A stretch of 64,000 nucleotides of DNA from Pseudoips prasinana (GCA_951640165.1 OX621255.1:24774001-24838000); one strand, 5' to 3'. Counted from the stretch's first letter, positions 52,255 through 63,328 are shown. Translations and numbers: made by a program. The notes: generated by a model from the letters alone, not told the origin.

Positions 52255-53040
52255 CTTTTCTTAAAGGCCGGCAACGCACTTGCATCTGCTCAGGTGTTGC
52301 AAGGGTTTGTTCCACATTTGCCCCGCTTTTTCGTCCTACATTCCAAAGAATTCTTCTTTTGCCCCAAATTAAATTTGATTCCTGTTTCGCCCTACTTTAT
52401 AGTACCAACCAAAGTATGGTTGGCAAATTAAAACGTGTTATAATATTATTATGAAAGGCCTGTTGTTGATGCTTTGGTTAGATAATATACAAACGTAAAG
52501 CTAGGCCAAAATATGTGGTTTTGGTTTCCATTCAAGTCAAATCTTAAATGGGTAAGGCGGTATTTCGTTTTACGGGTGGAACTGATCTATTATATGCAGG
52601 AAGTTAGAAATGTATAAGTATCTTTGTAATTTTTTTAATACCATATTTTAATCATAATATTTATCATAGTTTTCAACCTCTGTTTCTCCAATACCAAGTA
52701 GGCCATCACTAAGTCTACCATAGTATCCTACCTAGTTTATGATTGAATAATTATTGTCTTTAAAAACTTTGCATGCTGTCTGTACTAAAATTCTATTAAT
52801 TTGCACACAAAAAGTATTCGAGGCGAGTAAGGAAAGGAAAATAGGACGAAACAGGAATAAAATATTAAATTTAAAATAAATATTACATTTGGGGCTAAAA
52901 AGGAACAAAATGTATGGCGAATGCGGATTTTTTTATGTGGGGCAAAACTTCGCGAGGCGAACGCGGAACAAACCGTTGCGAGTGTCCATGGGCGGCGGCG
53001 ATCACTTACCATCAGGTGACCCACTTGCTCGTTTGCAATC
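52255..53040 (-). repeat. F6 core split by about 650 bp of other sequence
   Basis: 52258-52310 has 'AAAGGCCGGCAACGCACTTG' and 'CAGGTGTTGCAAGGGTTTGT'. 52970-53035 has 'GTTGCGAGTGTCCATGGGCG' and 'CATCAGGTGACCCACTTGCT'. 'TTGCCCCGCTTTTTCGTCCT'-like and 'AAAGGAACAAAATGTATGGC' stretches lie between and look mutually inverted. Confidence 0.5.
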
Positions 53041-53177
53041 CATTAAATTAAAAAAAATTATTAAAAAAATTGTCGAATAAAAATTAAAACTGAAAAAATA
53101 CGAACCATAAACAACGAATTATTATCTTTTACATAGAACCTTTGCAGCAAAAATTAAGGCTGAGTACCCGTCACATT

Positions 53178-53288
53178 ATAACAGCTGTAAGAAGTCCACA
53201 GCTAGACAAAAGCCTCCCCCAAGAATCATCTTGGAGGCATATGCCATAATCGCCACGCTTGGCAGACAGGTTGGCGATTACAATAAGA
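53178..53288 (-). mobile_element. F5 fragment
   Basis: 'AGTCCACAGCTAGACAAAAG', 'GCCATAATCGCCACGCTTGG'. Confidence 0.65.
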
Positions 53289-53439
53289 TGGCCATAGTAA
53301 ATAAAATAAATATATAGTAATATAGTAAATAAAATAAATATAAATAAAATTAAAAAGTTTTTTTATCCACGTAGACTTTAAAAAAGCGCTTGTAAATAGT
53401 CAGAACATGTTTGTAGTAATATAGTTGTATACATTATTA

Positions 53440-53590
53440 TTTCTAGTAACATAGATATTTAGGTACACATTGTATTGATTGTATGAAAACATTTATAAAA
53501 TTTATTTTGTAATAGCAATGATATTTAGCTAGCTTTTATCAAGTCATTGCCAAGAGATTATGTTTAATTTTAATTATCTAGTCATTAACT
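53440..53590. repeat. Unclassified repeat shared with 25026-25175
   Basis: 'ATTATTATTTCTAGTAACAT', 'AGATATTTAGGTACACATTG', 'AGAGATTATGTTTAATTTTA'. Confidence 0.6.
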
Positions 53591-53632
53591 AAACACAATA
53601 TATGCTCGATCGGTTTCTGATCGAGCATATAA

Positions 53633-53748
53633 TATAGTACTCAGAAGGAAACTGCTGCCGGTCCTCTGGTAGATATTCCCTCAGGGCGACTTCTACGCCC
53701 CCCACGGGATGAGATGAGGAGCTGATATTCTGATGATAGCCGCCGTCT
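53633..53748 (-). mobile_element. F5 fragment
   Basis: 'CTCTGGTAGATATTCCCTCA', 'CTTCTACGCCCCCCACGGGA', ending 'GATAGCCGCCGTC'. Confidence 0.65.
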
Positions 53749-53827
53749 GGACACAGCTGTACCCATCTCACTGTCTCTGATTTATTACAAAATACACATT
53801 TGCCGGTCTTGCGGTATACACGCATAC

Positions 53828-54385
53828 ATATCCAGCTATACATTTCCAATATAATCTGGAACTCTACCGGCTAAGTCGCCGAACATCCATTTCTTAAATG
53901 GCGTTCGAATAAATAAAGGTTAAAAATTACTTATTCAATCGTTAAATCGGCTTCAACGGTGACAATCGATTCTGGGGCTCTACCGTTTAAGTAGCCGAAC
54001 ATCGATTCTTAAATGGCGTTAAAATAAATAAATGTTAAAAATTACTTATTCAATCGTTAAATCGGCTTCAACGGTGACAATCGATTCTGGACCATTTATG
54101 ACGTCACATACGTGCTCACGGAAGCCGATTTAACGATTGACTAATTCATTTTTAACGTTGTTCGGCGATTTAGCCGGTAGAGCCCCTGGACCATTTATGA
54201 CGTCACATGTGCTCCTAGAAGCCGATTTAACGATTGATTAAGTCATTTTTAACCATTATTTATTTGAACGCCATTTAAGAAATCGAAGCTCAGCGACTTA
54301 CCCGGTAGTGCACCTGATCCCGCGTTGTATAGGATTTTCATACAATAAGAGGTCAGCTTATATTGGAAATGTATAGCTTGATATG
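53828..54385. mobile_element. MITE-P compound: two forward and two reverse half-units
   Basis: Forward halves at 53856-53976 and 53977-54098 ('CTCTACCGGCTAAGTCGCCG', 'AATCGTTAAATCGGCTTCAA') are followed by reverse halves at 54099-54191 and 54192-54316 ('GAAGCCGATTTAACGATTGA', 'CGATTTAGCCGGTAGAGCCC'). Outside, 53828-53854 and 54359-54385 are also inverted ('GCTATACATTTCCAATATAA'). Confidence 0.65.
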
Positions 54386-54520
54386 TAGCCGTCTGTACCC
54401 GCACCCAGCGGCTTCCAGCGTCATCGCCCTCACAAGATTAACAGTCCATCTTAAAGATCTTCGGGAGGAGCCTTGTCCAGTTGTGGACAAGTTTCTGTGA
54501 ATGATAAAATCAGATGATGA
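54386..54520. mobile_element. RTE-tail fragments
   Basis: 'CAGCGGCTTCCAGCGTCATC' (minus sense) followed by 'AAAGATCTTCGGGAGGAGCC', 'TTGTCCAGTTGTGGAC' (plus sense); inverted and rejoined. Confidence 0.45.
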
Positions 54521-54894
54521 TGTCAAAATTAAAAAGCCATCAAAAGTAATTTTCCTAAGCAGGTCTCGACTATCAACTTTCCCAGATGAAACCCACATAA
54601 ATTGTATCGGCGAGTTCTGTATAATATTCAATTCTCAAAAGGCTTATTTATAGATAGGCATTAATATCAGACTTTAAATTATGAATTTTGGCCCCAACTC
54701 AGAAAAAGAAGAATTCGAGATTTTCTGTATAATATTTTTTTTGGATCCACACTGAACTGTGGATGATGCCAATAACTTAACTGGCATATAATTTCTGAAA
54801 CGGTCTCCTCAAAAAATATGTGGTGAGATTTATCAAGATATTTCATCGCATGCTCATAAATTTTTAGTAGAGGTAGGGACCAGCGCTCATTCGA

Positions 54895-55125
54895 TCAAAA
54901 AGCAGCCCGACTGGGGAAGTACCTGCACCTTACAGAAGACATTCTTTAATAATAACATAAATAATTTAATGTTGTGTTTCTGCGTGTGAGTAAGGTCGCC
55001 AGAGCTCATCGGGGTCAGTAACATCTTCAATGCACCCGCGACTCCTGTGGTGTTGCGAGTGTCCATGGGCGGCGGTGATCACTTACCACCATGTGACCCG
55101 CTTGCAATTTGACGCCGTCTTATAT
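54895..55125 (-). repeat. F6 copy
   Basis: Complement order: 'GCAGCCCGACTGGGGAAGTA', 'AGTAAGGTCGCCAGAGCTCA', 'TGTTGCGAGTGTCCATGGGC', 'GTGATCACTTACCACCATGT'. Colinear with 62520-62790. Confidence 0.72.
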
Positions 55126-55624
55126 AAAAAAAATCCTTCTAAGAGAGTTTGGGCACTATGTATCTTTATTCTTTTTATTTGCAGGCAAATACAACAAGCC
55201 ACTATGTGTACCATGTAATCTGTCATAGTTATTGCCTTTATCTAATCTCTGAAACACGGTGGGGTCCAATAACGAGACGAGTATCACTATGTGGTATTTC
55301 TGTATTTTCCCAAAACCATCACGGGCGTATCTAAATTCATTGCGACATTAAAAAACAATTAATCTACTAATATCTTAACGAGAAATGCATGTTAATAGTC
55401 CATTTGTGATGTCGATTAAGGTATTGAATAAATTACCTAGTTTTAAGTGAAAACGACATAATTAAATTAAAGAATGAATGAAAAAATATAGTATATTTTG
55501 TCATTCATTCATATCTAAAAGTTGTTATAATCTTAACAAGTATCTGAACATCAAGTCATAAGACCATCTTAATGGTCAATCGTAGAACCACTCGTGCTGG
55601 TCAGTGGACGGGAAGCGTTTGCTT
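55126..55624. other. No gene recognised
   Basis: AT-rich; short frames only. Confidence 0.4.
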
Positions 55625-56165
55625 TTTTAAGGCAGTGGGAATGCCTACGTATACCACCTGCAAAAAGTGTCAGCGGGTGGGTATGTCGGACTCGCACCGA
55701 CTAAACCTAACCAGGAGTTCTCTATGGAGATAGCCCCGGGAACGCGGGTACGCTGCTTCGGTGCTCCACTTTTGCGCCATGTCCCAGATGTTCGGGACAC
55801 TTACCCTGGGAGAATTCTGGATTCCCCTCCCCTATTGCCGACTCCTGCCAATACTGTACAGCGATTACGGCAAAAGAGAGATGTGGTCTTCTCGGTGCTG
55901 ACTGCACGTGGCAGCAGTAGTGGACACTTCTCTTACTGCCACCGCAGCCCCGAGAGGGGTTGGACTAACGGCTGCCGCCGCCGCCTCCTCCGTCTGCAAG
56001 CGGGATTGGATCGTTCCCGATCCCGCTCAGCGGCCTCCTTCTGAAGCATGATTTCCGTCTCACAGAAAGAGACCACGGCGTTCCATTTGGTGGAGCCGCC
56101 TGCCAGCATCGCATAAACGACTGCTGATGGCGAAAGAAGAGTAGGTACGGGAAGCTATGTAACAT
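55625..56165 (-). mobile_element. LINE-G, longest 3' copy
   Basis: 'GCAGTGGGAATGCCTACGTA', 'CGGGTGGGTATGTCGGACTC', 'GAACGCGGGTACGCTGCTTC', then 'TTCTCTTACTGCCACCGCAG' and an arginine-rich minus-strand frame. Extends about 300 bp further 5' than the copy at 49850. Confidence 0.6.
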
Positions 56166-56279
56166 CTTCTCTGCCCAAGTGCTGCAGTGTCTTTTGTTGA
56201 TAGTCTTCCACCAGTGTGTTTTGAGAGTTGATTAGTTACTTACGGAACAGAGATGTGGTCGCTCAATGTGAGCCTTATA

Positions 56280-56610
56280 AGAAGGCTCATGGTCACCCAT
56301 AAAGCAATGGAAAAGACTATGCTCGGTGTTTCCTTGGGAGATCCAATCAGAAACGTTGAAAGCAGGCGAACCAAAGTAACCGATATAGCCCTAAGATTTA
56401 GGTTGCATATGACGTAGAATCGACGGCCGCTGGGGCAAAAAGGTTCTCAAGTGGCGACCACGAACCAGAAGACGCGGCGTGGGCAGGCCCCCTACAAGAT
56501 GCACCGTTGATCTTGTGAGAGTCGAAATTCGCAGACAAACTAAAGTAACCGACATAGCCCAATTGCCAAGCTGAACAGGGTCACTAATAACTGGTGCCCC
56601 AGGCCAGTAA
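56280..56610 (+). mobile_element. RTE-tail, longest copy, partly duplicated
   Basis: 'AAAGCAATGGAAAAGACTAT' (KAMERTM-like), 'CTTGGGAGATCCAATCAGAA' (LGRSNQ/LRDPIRN), 'AAAGTAACCGATATAGCCCT' (KVTDIAL), 'GAAGACGCGGCGTGGGCAGG'. The 'AAAGTAACCGACATAGCCC' segment occurs again at 56543-56561. Confidence 0.65.
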
Positions 56611-57227
56611 ATCTATATACTTAGTCATTAAGTTATATAAGTAAACCCTTTATAAGGCTCTGTCTATATATTGGACACCATAATTTAAACTCTATTACGT
56701 TGAGTTAAAGACCAATCAATTAAAAACATACCTATTGCCTAATAAAGGTTTAACACCTTTACCTAAAACCCATAAAATATGATAAAGGGTTTAAAGTTAA
56801 ATTGACCACAATTGACCTGATCCCAAGCTTAGCTGAATTTGTACTATGGAATCCAGATACCTGATATTTTGAGACGCGCATAGCCTGTTGCACTCTCGGA
56901 CCCGAACATTCAATTTCATTATAATATGTATATTATTATATTATCTTTGCTGTTGATAAGACAACTCTTGGTGTCTACACGTCCACCAGAAATGAAACCT
57001 GAGATAATATTATGTGAGAACAAAAGCGCCACATAAAACAACGTGAACTTGAGTGACCACTAGATATGATGACATGAAAGTACTTATGTTTATAGTTCGC
57101 ATTAGTTGCGACAGATGGCGGTGTAATCAATACACACTAGGTTGCTTTATCCACGTTTAATTTTGTAATATAACACGTTTTGTTAATAAATTGTTTGTCC
57201 TAATCTTTATAAGATCACGATGAACTT

Positions 57228-57660
57228 TAAAATGAATCATCATCATCATCATTTACCAGTTTGATTTCGTCCACAGCTGGACACAGACCTCCACCAAAGA
57301 TTTCTATAACGTTGCCACTTGGAGGGATTGCCGTAGTTAGGCTTGCCAGGTGTCCGGCTTTAGCCGCATAAGTTTGGCTTTTTTCTGTCGCCTCCGGCCA
57401 AATATGTACGTGTTTGGCCTGTCCGGCTTTTGTCAACCTTTTTGGTCAGAGTGTCGCCACGCCCAGCTGTAAAAACATTATGTTAGGCAATAAAAAAAAT
57501 TGTCCGGCTTTTAGGGCAAAATGTCAGGCCTTATATAGTGCGCAGTCCGGCCTTTGCATGTTATGGACTGGCAACTCTTGCCGTAGTCAACGTGATTGGC
57601 ATGCGAGTTGGCAACCGTAGTTAGGTGGTAACTAATAATCAGGAGACGCTGCTGCCCGAC
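57228..57660 (-). mobile_element. (ATC)n-ended repeat split by a 240-bp element
   Basis: Starts with (ATC)n then 'TCGTCCACAGCTGGACACAG', 'GTTGCCACTTGGAGGGATTG'. It resumes after the insertion with 'TCAACGTGATTGGCATGCGA', 'GTTGGCAACCGTAGTTAGGT'. Related to 6140-6345. Confidence 0.65.
57338..57577. mobile_element. 240-bp element with 10-bp target duplication
   Basis: Flanked by TTGCCGTAGT at 57328-57337 and 57578-57587. Ends: 'TAGGCTTGCCAGGTGTCCGG' and '...TATGGACTGGCAACTC', sharing an inverted TTGCCAG. 'GTCCGGCTTT' recurs four times inside. A 9-10-bp duplication would suit a Mutator-like element, but the terminal repeats are short. Confidence 0.6.
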
Positions 57661-57664
57661 TAGG

Positions 57665-57865
57665 ACTGCCCGTGATTATCCAATGGGCAGAGGCTATCAG
57701 AGTTTTACAAACCTCTTAGTAGGCCTCTGTGTATAATGACAACTACCGGGACCGACAGCTTAACGTGCCCTCCGAAGCACGGAGACGCTCAAAATTTAAA
57801 CCAGCTAACCAGACCACCAGTTAACCACTTTGGCAGACACCCATCTATAGACTGACCGAGTGATT
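57665..57865 (-). mobile_element. 5S-SINE copy, degraded head
   Basis: 'ACCGGGACCGACAGCTTAAC', 'GTGCCCTCCGAAGCACGGAG', 'ACACCCATCTATAGACTGAC' are the complements of body and box C region. Confidence 0.65.
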
Positions 57866-57912
57866 AAAATTTAGACCGGTGGTGAGAGCAACTGAATATG
57901 AGCAACAATTAT

Positions 57913-58005
57913 AATACCCTTGGATATTATTCGCACACGGCCATCTGATCCCAAAATAAGCAGAGCTTATACTATGGAAACCAAATAACTGATATACTAC
58001 TTTAC
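57913..58005 (-). mobile_element. SINE-A tail fragment
   Basis: 'GCACACGGCCATCTGATCCC', 'AAGCAGAGCTTATACTATGG'. A smaller scrap lies at 56812-56865. Confidence 0.65.
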
Positions 58006-58489
58006 TCTTAATATGGCCATGCAAATATTATTATACAATGAAGTTTAGTAAACAATCTACTGAAATTAGATTTTTTATTCCTATAACAACTCCATACATT
58101 CTCCATGTATGTATACGATGCCTAAATGTACAATTTTACAAAACAAACAGCGAACTTAAAAACCTGTTATTAAAATAATAATAAAAAATTAAATCGTTTA
58201 TTTCGATATCTTATACTACTACAATTTATCTTACATAGGGGTCTCCTTTTAAGTATATTAAATACTTGTGGTAGGAGGCCCCTCTCTTCACAGATCGTTC
58301 AAATGTAGAAGTGAGAATACATAACAAAAGTGTGTTTCCTGTTTAAAATAGCAAAATGAAAAATATGAATTTTTGTGGTTGTGGCAGTATGGTGTTTAAG
58401 TAATATTGTGCTCATATGAGCAATACACGAATCATAACATTGAAATAAGTGCTAAGCGAATTACAGTAGGAAACGTAATGCAATGAAAT
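58006..58489. other. No gene recognised
   Basis: 58425-58480 ('GAGCAATACACGAATCATAA', 'AAGTGCTAAGCGAATTACAG') resembles 59838-59895, so an unnamed repeat is present twice. Confidence 0.4.
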
Positions 58490-58785
58490 AATGAAATTAT
58501 GGGTATTTACATACACTTGTACTTGTCAAGCTCACAATCCAGTACATAAGCATATTACAAACAGTATAAATGGAACAAAAAAAAATATGTTAGTCTGTCC
58601 GTGCGTTCTGTCTTATCACATATTTTGTAAATCATTAAAACAATAACCAGTTTCTAAGCTATTATTTTTAAATTTAGTACTACTATATTAAAATTAAAGA
58701 ATTGAAGACAACGAGCAGTTGGTTAGCGCAGAAGTCTCTCAATAAGTAGTTTAATTTAAGCGACTAATACCTGAGTATGACCCTT
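58490..58785. repeat. Unclassified repeat, uninterrupted copy
   Basis: Reference for the split copy at 29215-30090: 'CTTGTACTTGTCAAGCTCAC', 'GTGCGTTCTGTCTTATCACA', 'GTTTAATTTAAGCGACTAAT'. Confidence 0.65.
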
Positions 58786-59119
58786 ATATGCCACAGCTCA
58801 GGGGGCCGCTGAAGTAAAAATACGGAATTCTAAATCAATGGATCACCGATAACGAATTAAGGGGCCAACACGATCCTCGCCGCTGAGGAACCTACCCTAG
58901 CTAACCTGCCTACATAGCGTAGGTACATATATGTACATGTATATGTAAATCTATTGTTTCTTTTAGGCTATCGCTGTTCACTAGACAATACGTAATTGAT
59001 AATTGGCACCGACTTCAGAACCTACAAAAAGAGTTAGTATATACTAACCGACTTTAATTTACTAACTAACCGACTTCAAGACCAGCCATTGTGGCGATCC
59101 TTGGTGTTTGAGTAAATCA

Positions 59120-59190
59120 TGTGTGTGTGTGAATATGCGTGTGTGTGTGTGTGTGTGTGTGCATGTGTATGCGCGTGTGTGTGTGAGAGT
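59120..59190. repeat. (GT)n microsatellite
   Basis: Interrupted GT/TG dinucleotide run with GC substitutions. Confidence 0.9.
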
Positions 59191-59194
59191 AGTG

Positions 59195-59260
59195 AGGGCA
59201 ATTGTGTAGATCTTTGGGGAGGCCTTTGTCTAACAATGGGCGTCTTTCGTCTGATATGAT
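59195..59260 (+). mobile_element. RTE-tail end
   Basis: 'AGATCTTTGGGGAGGCCTTT', 'GGGCGTCTTTCGTCTGATAT', then ATGATGATT. Confidence 0.6.
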
Positions 59261-59639
59261 GATTATATGAATTTTAAAAGTCAGTGTTGCGTGCCTTAGC
59301 TTTCACCTTGAGACAACTGACCTCACCGACCTACGGTCTATTGGTCTATCTTATTGCACCACGGGCTGCATGCTTGTATTCATGTCGATTGTCCACCTCC
59401 TCATTTGTAACTGAACTGCTATGGTGACGTTATGTTTTATTTCTCTCATTCTACTCATCATGTCTGTCACGTCTGTACAAAGGCCTTCCACAATGATCAT
59501 TCATTTGGGAAGATATAAGACGACCGCCCCTTGACTCAATTGGTACTGAACCTGCCTTCTGTTCCAAATGGAAATCCTCACACAAGACAAATATTTGTGT
59601 AATATTTGTGTGTTGTTCTGAACTGACTGTTTTCTGAGT

Positions 59640-59716
59640 GACTGGCATGTTAGGCTAGTGGTGAGAGACGGTGACTCTTAAGTCAGAGATTGTGGGTTCG
59701 ATCCTCAAACCCAGGA
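59640..59716 (+). mobile_element. tRNA-like SINE head
   Basis: Box A-like 'TTAGGCTAGTGGTGAGAG' and box B 'GTGGGTTCGATCCTC', followed by 'AACCCAGGAAAAATCTTTGT'. No matching acceptor stem; a SINE remnant rather than a tRNA gene. Confidence 0.5.
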
Positions 59717-60127
59717 AAAATCTTTGTACAAACTGTGCGCAACAAGTTCAGACCTAAGCGCGGTGAAGTTATAAAAAAAGCTACTTCAAAATATCTAACT
59801 TCAAAAACGACCAATGTATGAAACATAAAATTATCTGAGCAATACACTTATTACAATATTTAGTAAGTGCTAATCAAATAATAGTAGGAAACAACTCAGT
59901 CTATTAGACTTTCACTGTTGCACCGGTAGTTACGTAATCATTGGCAACAGCTTCAACCTTGGAAAGGATTAGTTCGCACTAATACTTCCTAAGCTAACCT
60001 AGGTAACTTTGCAGGTCTTGCTAACCTGGAACAACTCCTAAATGATACATACTGTATGCAGAACAGAGACAAAAAATGTTGTGCACAGCTTACTGTATTT
60101 ATTCTGTGCCCTGCAGACCGTAGCTGT

Positions 60128-60543
60128 GTGACTGCCTCGTTGGTCTAGCGGTAGCGTGTTCACCCGCAGAGAACGAGGTCCTGGGTTCAAATCCCGGGTC
60201 GGGCCAAAAAGTGATTTTGAGACTATTCTGTAAAAAGAAAAATTCTCAGCATCAGCCCGAAGTCTGGGAGTTGGCGGTATTATACCCCCGTGCCTCGGAG
60301 AGCACGTAAAGCCGTCGGTCCTGTACCTGACATCTTTCCGGTCGTGTCGCATAAGCGGGACGCTTATGCGACACGACCGGAAATCCGGACCGGAATCGGA
60401 TCATGAGAATGATGGAATAGAAAGTGCTCCTGTGTTTGCGCACATACTTGAGCACTATAATATGTCCCGCGCAGATGGCTAATCTCTGCTGAGACTGGGC
60501 GCCGTGGCCGAAATTCAGTTAGGAGGACATTATTATTATTATT
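60128..60543 (+). mobile_element. SINE-C with an internal perfect palindrome
   Basis: 'TGACTGCCTCGTTGGTCTAG', 'GGTTCAAATCCCGGGTCGGG', 'TATCTAGCG'-type head intact. At 60335 the body phrase 'TTTCCGGTCGTGTCGC' runs into its own reverse complement (60361-60383) before continuing 'CGGATCATGAGAATGATGGA'. Ends in (ATT)n. Confidence 0.85.
60335..60383. repeat. Perfect hairpin, 23-bp arms, inside SINE-C
   Basis: 60335-60357 and 60361-60383 are exact reverse complements with a 3-nt loop (GGA). Confidence 0.95.
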
Positions 60544-60659
60544 AGGTGTGTTATGATGTGGTTGTCTGCAACTATTTGCACCATTCCCTCAGTTCATCCA
60601 TTATCTAAGCGCCAGTTACTCTATTCGATCAGTTTCATTAAAGAAACTCGTGGTGTGAG

Positions 60660-60800
60660 TTTTAGTTTTTTTTTACATACAACGCCCTCAGTAGTGAATC
60701 TTAATCCTGTGTCGCGGCTGTTTACATCCAGACTATTTACGGGTCAGACAAATAGTTGTCCGGCGCGGGAATCGAACCTGGGACACGAAGCGGCGAGCCT
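60660..60800 (-). mobile_element. SINE-D copy
   Basis: 'TACAACGCCCTCAGTAGTGA', 'CCTGTGTCGCGGCTG', 'CAGACAAATAGTTGTCCGGC', 'GCGGGAATCGAACCTGGGAC'. Confidence 0.65.
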
Positions 60801-60924
60801 GTGCGCGAGTTCTTAATAGTTTACGCGAGAAGCGCTGCTGGTGTCCAATGTATGGGACGAAACTGAATGTGTGATCGAGTAAGAGTACCAGGGGCATTGG
60901 TTTATGTTTTTTTTATACAACTTT

Positions 60925-61030
60925 GTTGGCAAACAAGCATACAGCCCACCTGATGGTAAGTGGTCACCGTAGCCTATGAACGCTTGCAACACCAGGGACA
61001 CCATTAGCGCGTTGCCGACTCTTTAGAAAC
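60925..61030 (+). repeat. F6-variant copy
   Basis: 'GGCAAACAAGCATACAGCCC', 'ACCTGATGGTAAGTGGTCAC', 'GTAGCCTATGAACGCTTGCA', 'GCGCGTTGCCGACTCTTTAG'. Confidence 0.65.
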
Positions 61031-61534
61031 CTTATAACTCCTTTTTTGGATTGCAAACTTTATGTAAACTGTAAAATGGCAGAGACGCGGACGCCATAGG
61101 ACTTCTGTTCTCTCTTTTTTTCGGGCTCCTGGTGAATTGTATAACTGTAAATATAGGTACAATTATTTGGCAAATAACAGGCTATGATCACGCCCTATTT
61201 ATAACAGAAGAAAATTGTCTATTTATTATCGATCTCAAAGTAAAATGTGCCGATCATATTTTAAATAAACGACCGTAGGTTCCTACAGATTCACGAAAGC
61301 AAAATGAAGCCTAGAATGGCAGTTGCTTGGCGTAAAACATAGTGCCTGATATAGGTACTATCAGAATGAATCATTGAAAGACTTATTAAGAAGCGCAATC
61401 AATAGCAATCTAATGCGTTAAAGTTTGCGCTTTTTAAAGGGTTGGAAGTTTTGAGACAAACGGCGGGATTATCAAATCATACTATCCCTCTGTTATGATT
61501 ATACTTATCTTGATTTGGGTGTACTTAAGAACTC
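61031..61534. other. No gene recognised
   Basis: AT-rich, no recurring family. Confidence 0.4.
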
Positions 61535-61850
61535 TTTTTTTTTCAAAGTCAAAGTCAAAATATAATTATTCCGTAAAAATTTTACATTTATGTGGAATTG
61601 TCATTTTTTTACCCTACCGTGAAGTGCATTACGTGACAACTACTGAGAAACACTGCCAGAAAACTCAGTAGGAATCCTTTTTTAAAATAAAATATACTTA
61701 ATTAAATACTCAGAACAACTAAATCCCAAGCACTTTAGCCACTTAAATAATCAAAAATTTTGTAATATGCCCTGCTACACAATTTGCCTTTAATAATTCT
61801 TTTAAACTTATTCGTAGACAATTCTCTAATATCATTGGGAAGTAAAAAGA
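61535..61850 (-). pseudogene. LINE-J C-terminus and 3' UTR
   Basis: Minus strand encodes LPNDIREL and FKRIIKGKL-like C-terminal residues. The 3' UTR complement is 'GCAGTTCACGGTAGGGT'-like ('TTACCCTACCGTGAAGTGCA', 'ACTGAGAAACACTGCCAGAA'). It ends in 'TTTTTTTTTCAAAGTCAAAG'. Confidence 0.72.
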
Positions 61851-62339
61851 CTCTGCAATTTATATATGTTGCAGGGTTAGACAGTGAAGTTTAGTTGGAG
61901 CGGCGAGCACAATAGTTCATCACTGGACGCAGTGCTGCAGTGTTACTAGGGGACTCTCTACTCCGGGGACTGGAAATAGCAGGCACTAGAAGAATAAGAA
62001 TAAGAATAACTTAATTAACGCACATCCTAAAAATTGTTTCTTCAGAATTTTATTCCAAAATAATTAAAACTACGGAAATTATTGTCATAGTAACCCTGCA
62101 CAGTCAAAACAAATTGAAATAGACCGTAAGTCAAAGTAATAAGACTTTTAAAATCGCAGTTTGATTTGTATTCATACAAATTCCATCATTCAATACAAAA
62201 TAAAGAAAAATAAACTTAATTACAAGAAACTAATTTAGTATATAACAATGCATATACATGTTAAAAAAATCAGTGTATGTATTATGATTACAACATAATA
62301 TTCTAATTGGGGTATTTGAGGGTGTGCGTTAATTACGTT
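61851..62339. other. No gene recognised
   Basis: AT-rich; AGAATAAGAATAAGAATAA simple repeat near 61990-62008. Confidence 0.4.
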
Positions 62340-62760
62340 ACACAGAGCGGTAGTGCGCGGCAAATAGTTTATTCTGAACCGCACGGTGGTAGATAACTAT
62401 TCATCCAGGTGATAAGGATGAAATTTCCAGTTTAGGCGAGAGGGCCTATGGCGGAATGTGGCGGCAGGTATAAGCTCGACAATTCCTCTGAAAAATCCCC
62501 TTTTTATATATATATATATATCAGAGGGCGACAAACGAGCAAGTGGGTCACCTGATGGTAAGTGATCACCGCCGCCAATGGACACTGGCAACACCAGAGC
62601 TGTCGCGGGCGCGTTGCCGGCCTTTAAAAGTCAGCAAATAAGAGTGGCTGACCCTTCCCCACACCCCAATGAGCTCTGGCGACCTTTCTCACACTCGGAA
62701 ACACAACATAAAAATTATTAATGTTATTATTAAGGAATGTCTTCTGTAAGGTGGAGGTAC
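62340..62760 (+). repeat. Two F6 pieces in tandem
   Basis: 62340-62470 matches the distal F6 body ('CGCACGGTGGTAGATAACTA', 'GGTGATAAGGATGAAATTTC'). After a (TA)n run, 62525-62760 is a new F6 start ('GTGGGTCACCTGATGGTAAG', 'TGATCACCGCCGCCAATGGA'). Confidence 0.7.
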
Positions 62761-63328
62761 TTCCCCAGTCGGGCTGCTCTTTGAGCGAATGAACGCTATA
62801 CCCTATACTACGAGTATATATAGTGAGAGTAAGCAAAGATCTTAATAAATTAGGTAAAAAGTTTGATTTTGGCCCTTCTAATATCAAGAGCTAGGTGGCA
62901 CGCAGGCAGCTGAACCTTGTAAGGATGAGGTACTTCCCCAGTCGGGCTGCTCTTTGAGCGAATGAACGCTATACCCTATACTACGAGTATATATAGTGAG
63001 AGTAAGCAAAGATCTTAATAAATTAGGTAAAAAGTTTGATTTTGACCCTTTTAATACCAAGAGCGAGGTGGCACGCAGGCAGCTGAACCTTGTAAGGTGG
63101 AGGTACTTCCCCAGTCGGGCTGCTCTTTGAGCGAATGAACGCTATACCCTATACTACGAGTATATATAGTGAGAGTAAGCAAAGATCTTAATAAATTAGG
63201 TAAAAAGTTTGATTTTGACCCTTTTAATACCAAGAGCGAGGTGGCACGCAGGCAGCTGAACCTTGTAAGGTGGAGGTACTTCCCCAGTCGGGCTGCTCTT
63301 TGAGCGAATGAACGCTATGCCCCCTACC
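62754..63328 (+). repeat. 173-bp tandem array, about 3.3 units
   Basis: Units start at 62754, 62927, 63100 and 63273 with GAGGTACTTCCCCAGTCGGG (period exactly 173). Each contains 'CTATACTACGAGTATATATA' and 'GCACGCAGGCAGCTGAACC'. Copies 2 and 3 are nearly identical. The unit begins in the distal F6 sequence and its last copy breaks off after 'GAACGCTATGCCCC'. Confidence 0.9.

Noticed and set aside
55667..56044. 125-codon plus-strand arginine-rich frame
   Set aside because: Antisense to LINE-G; base composition of the GC-rich LINE end explains it.
60150..60205. Possible functional tRNA gene
   Set aside because: Boxes A and B are present, but the sequence continues into the SINE-C body and the acceptor arm is not closed; same for heads of SINE-A, -B, -D and -E.
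62624..63233. Repeated minus-strand frames containing SNFLPNLLRSLLTLTI
   Set aside because: They repeat only because the 173-bp unit repeats; the sequence is F6-derived non-coding DNA.
62754..63328. CRISPR-like repeat array
   Set aside because: Units are contiguous 173-bp copies without spacers, in a eukaryotic repeat context.
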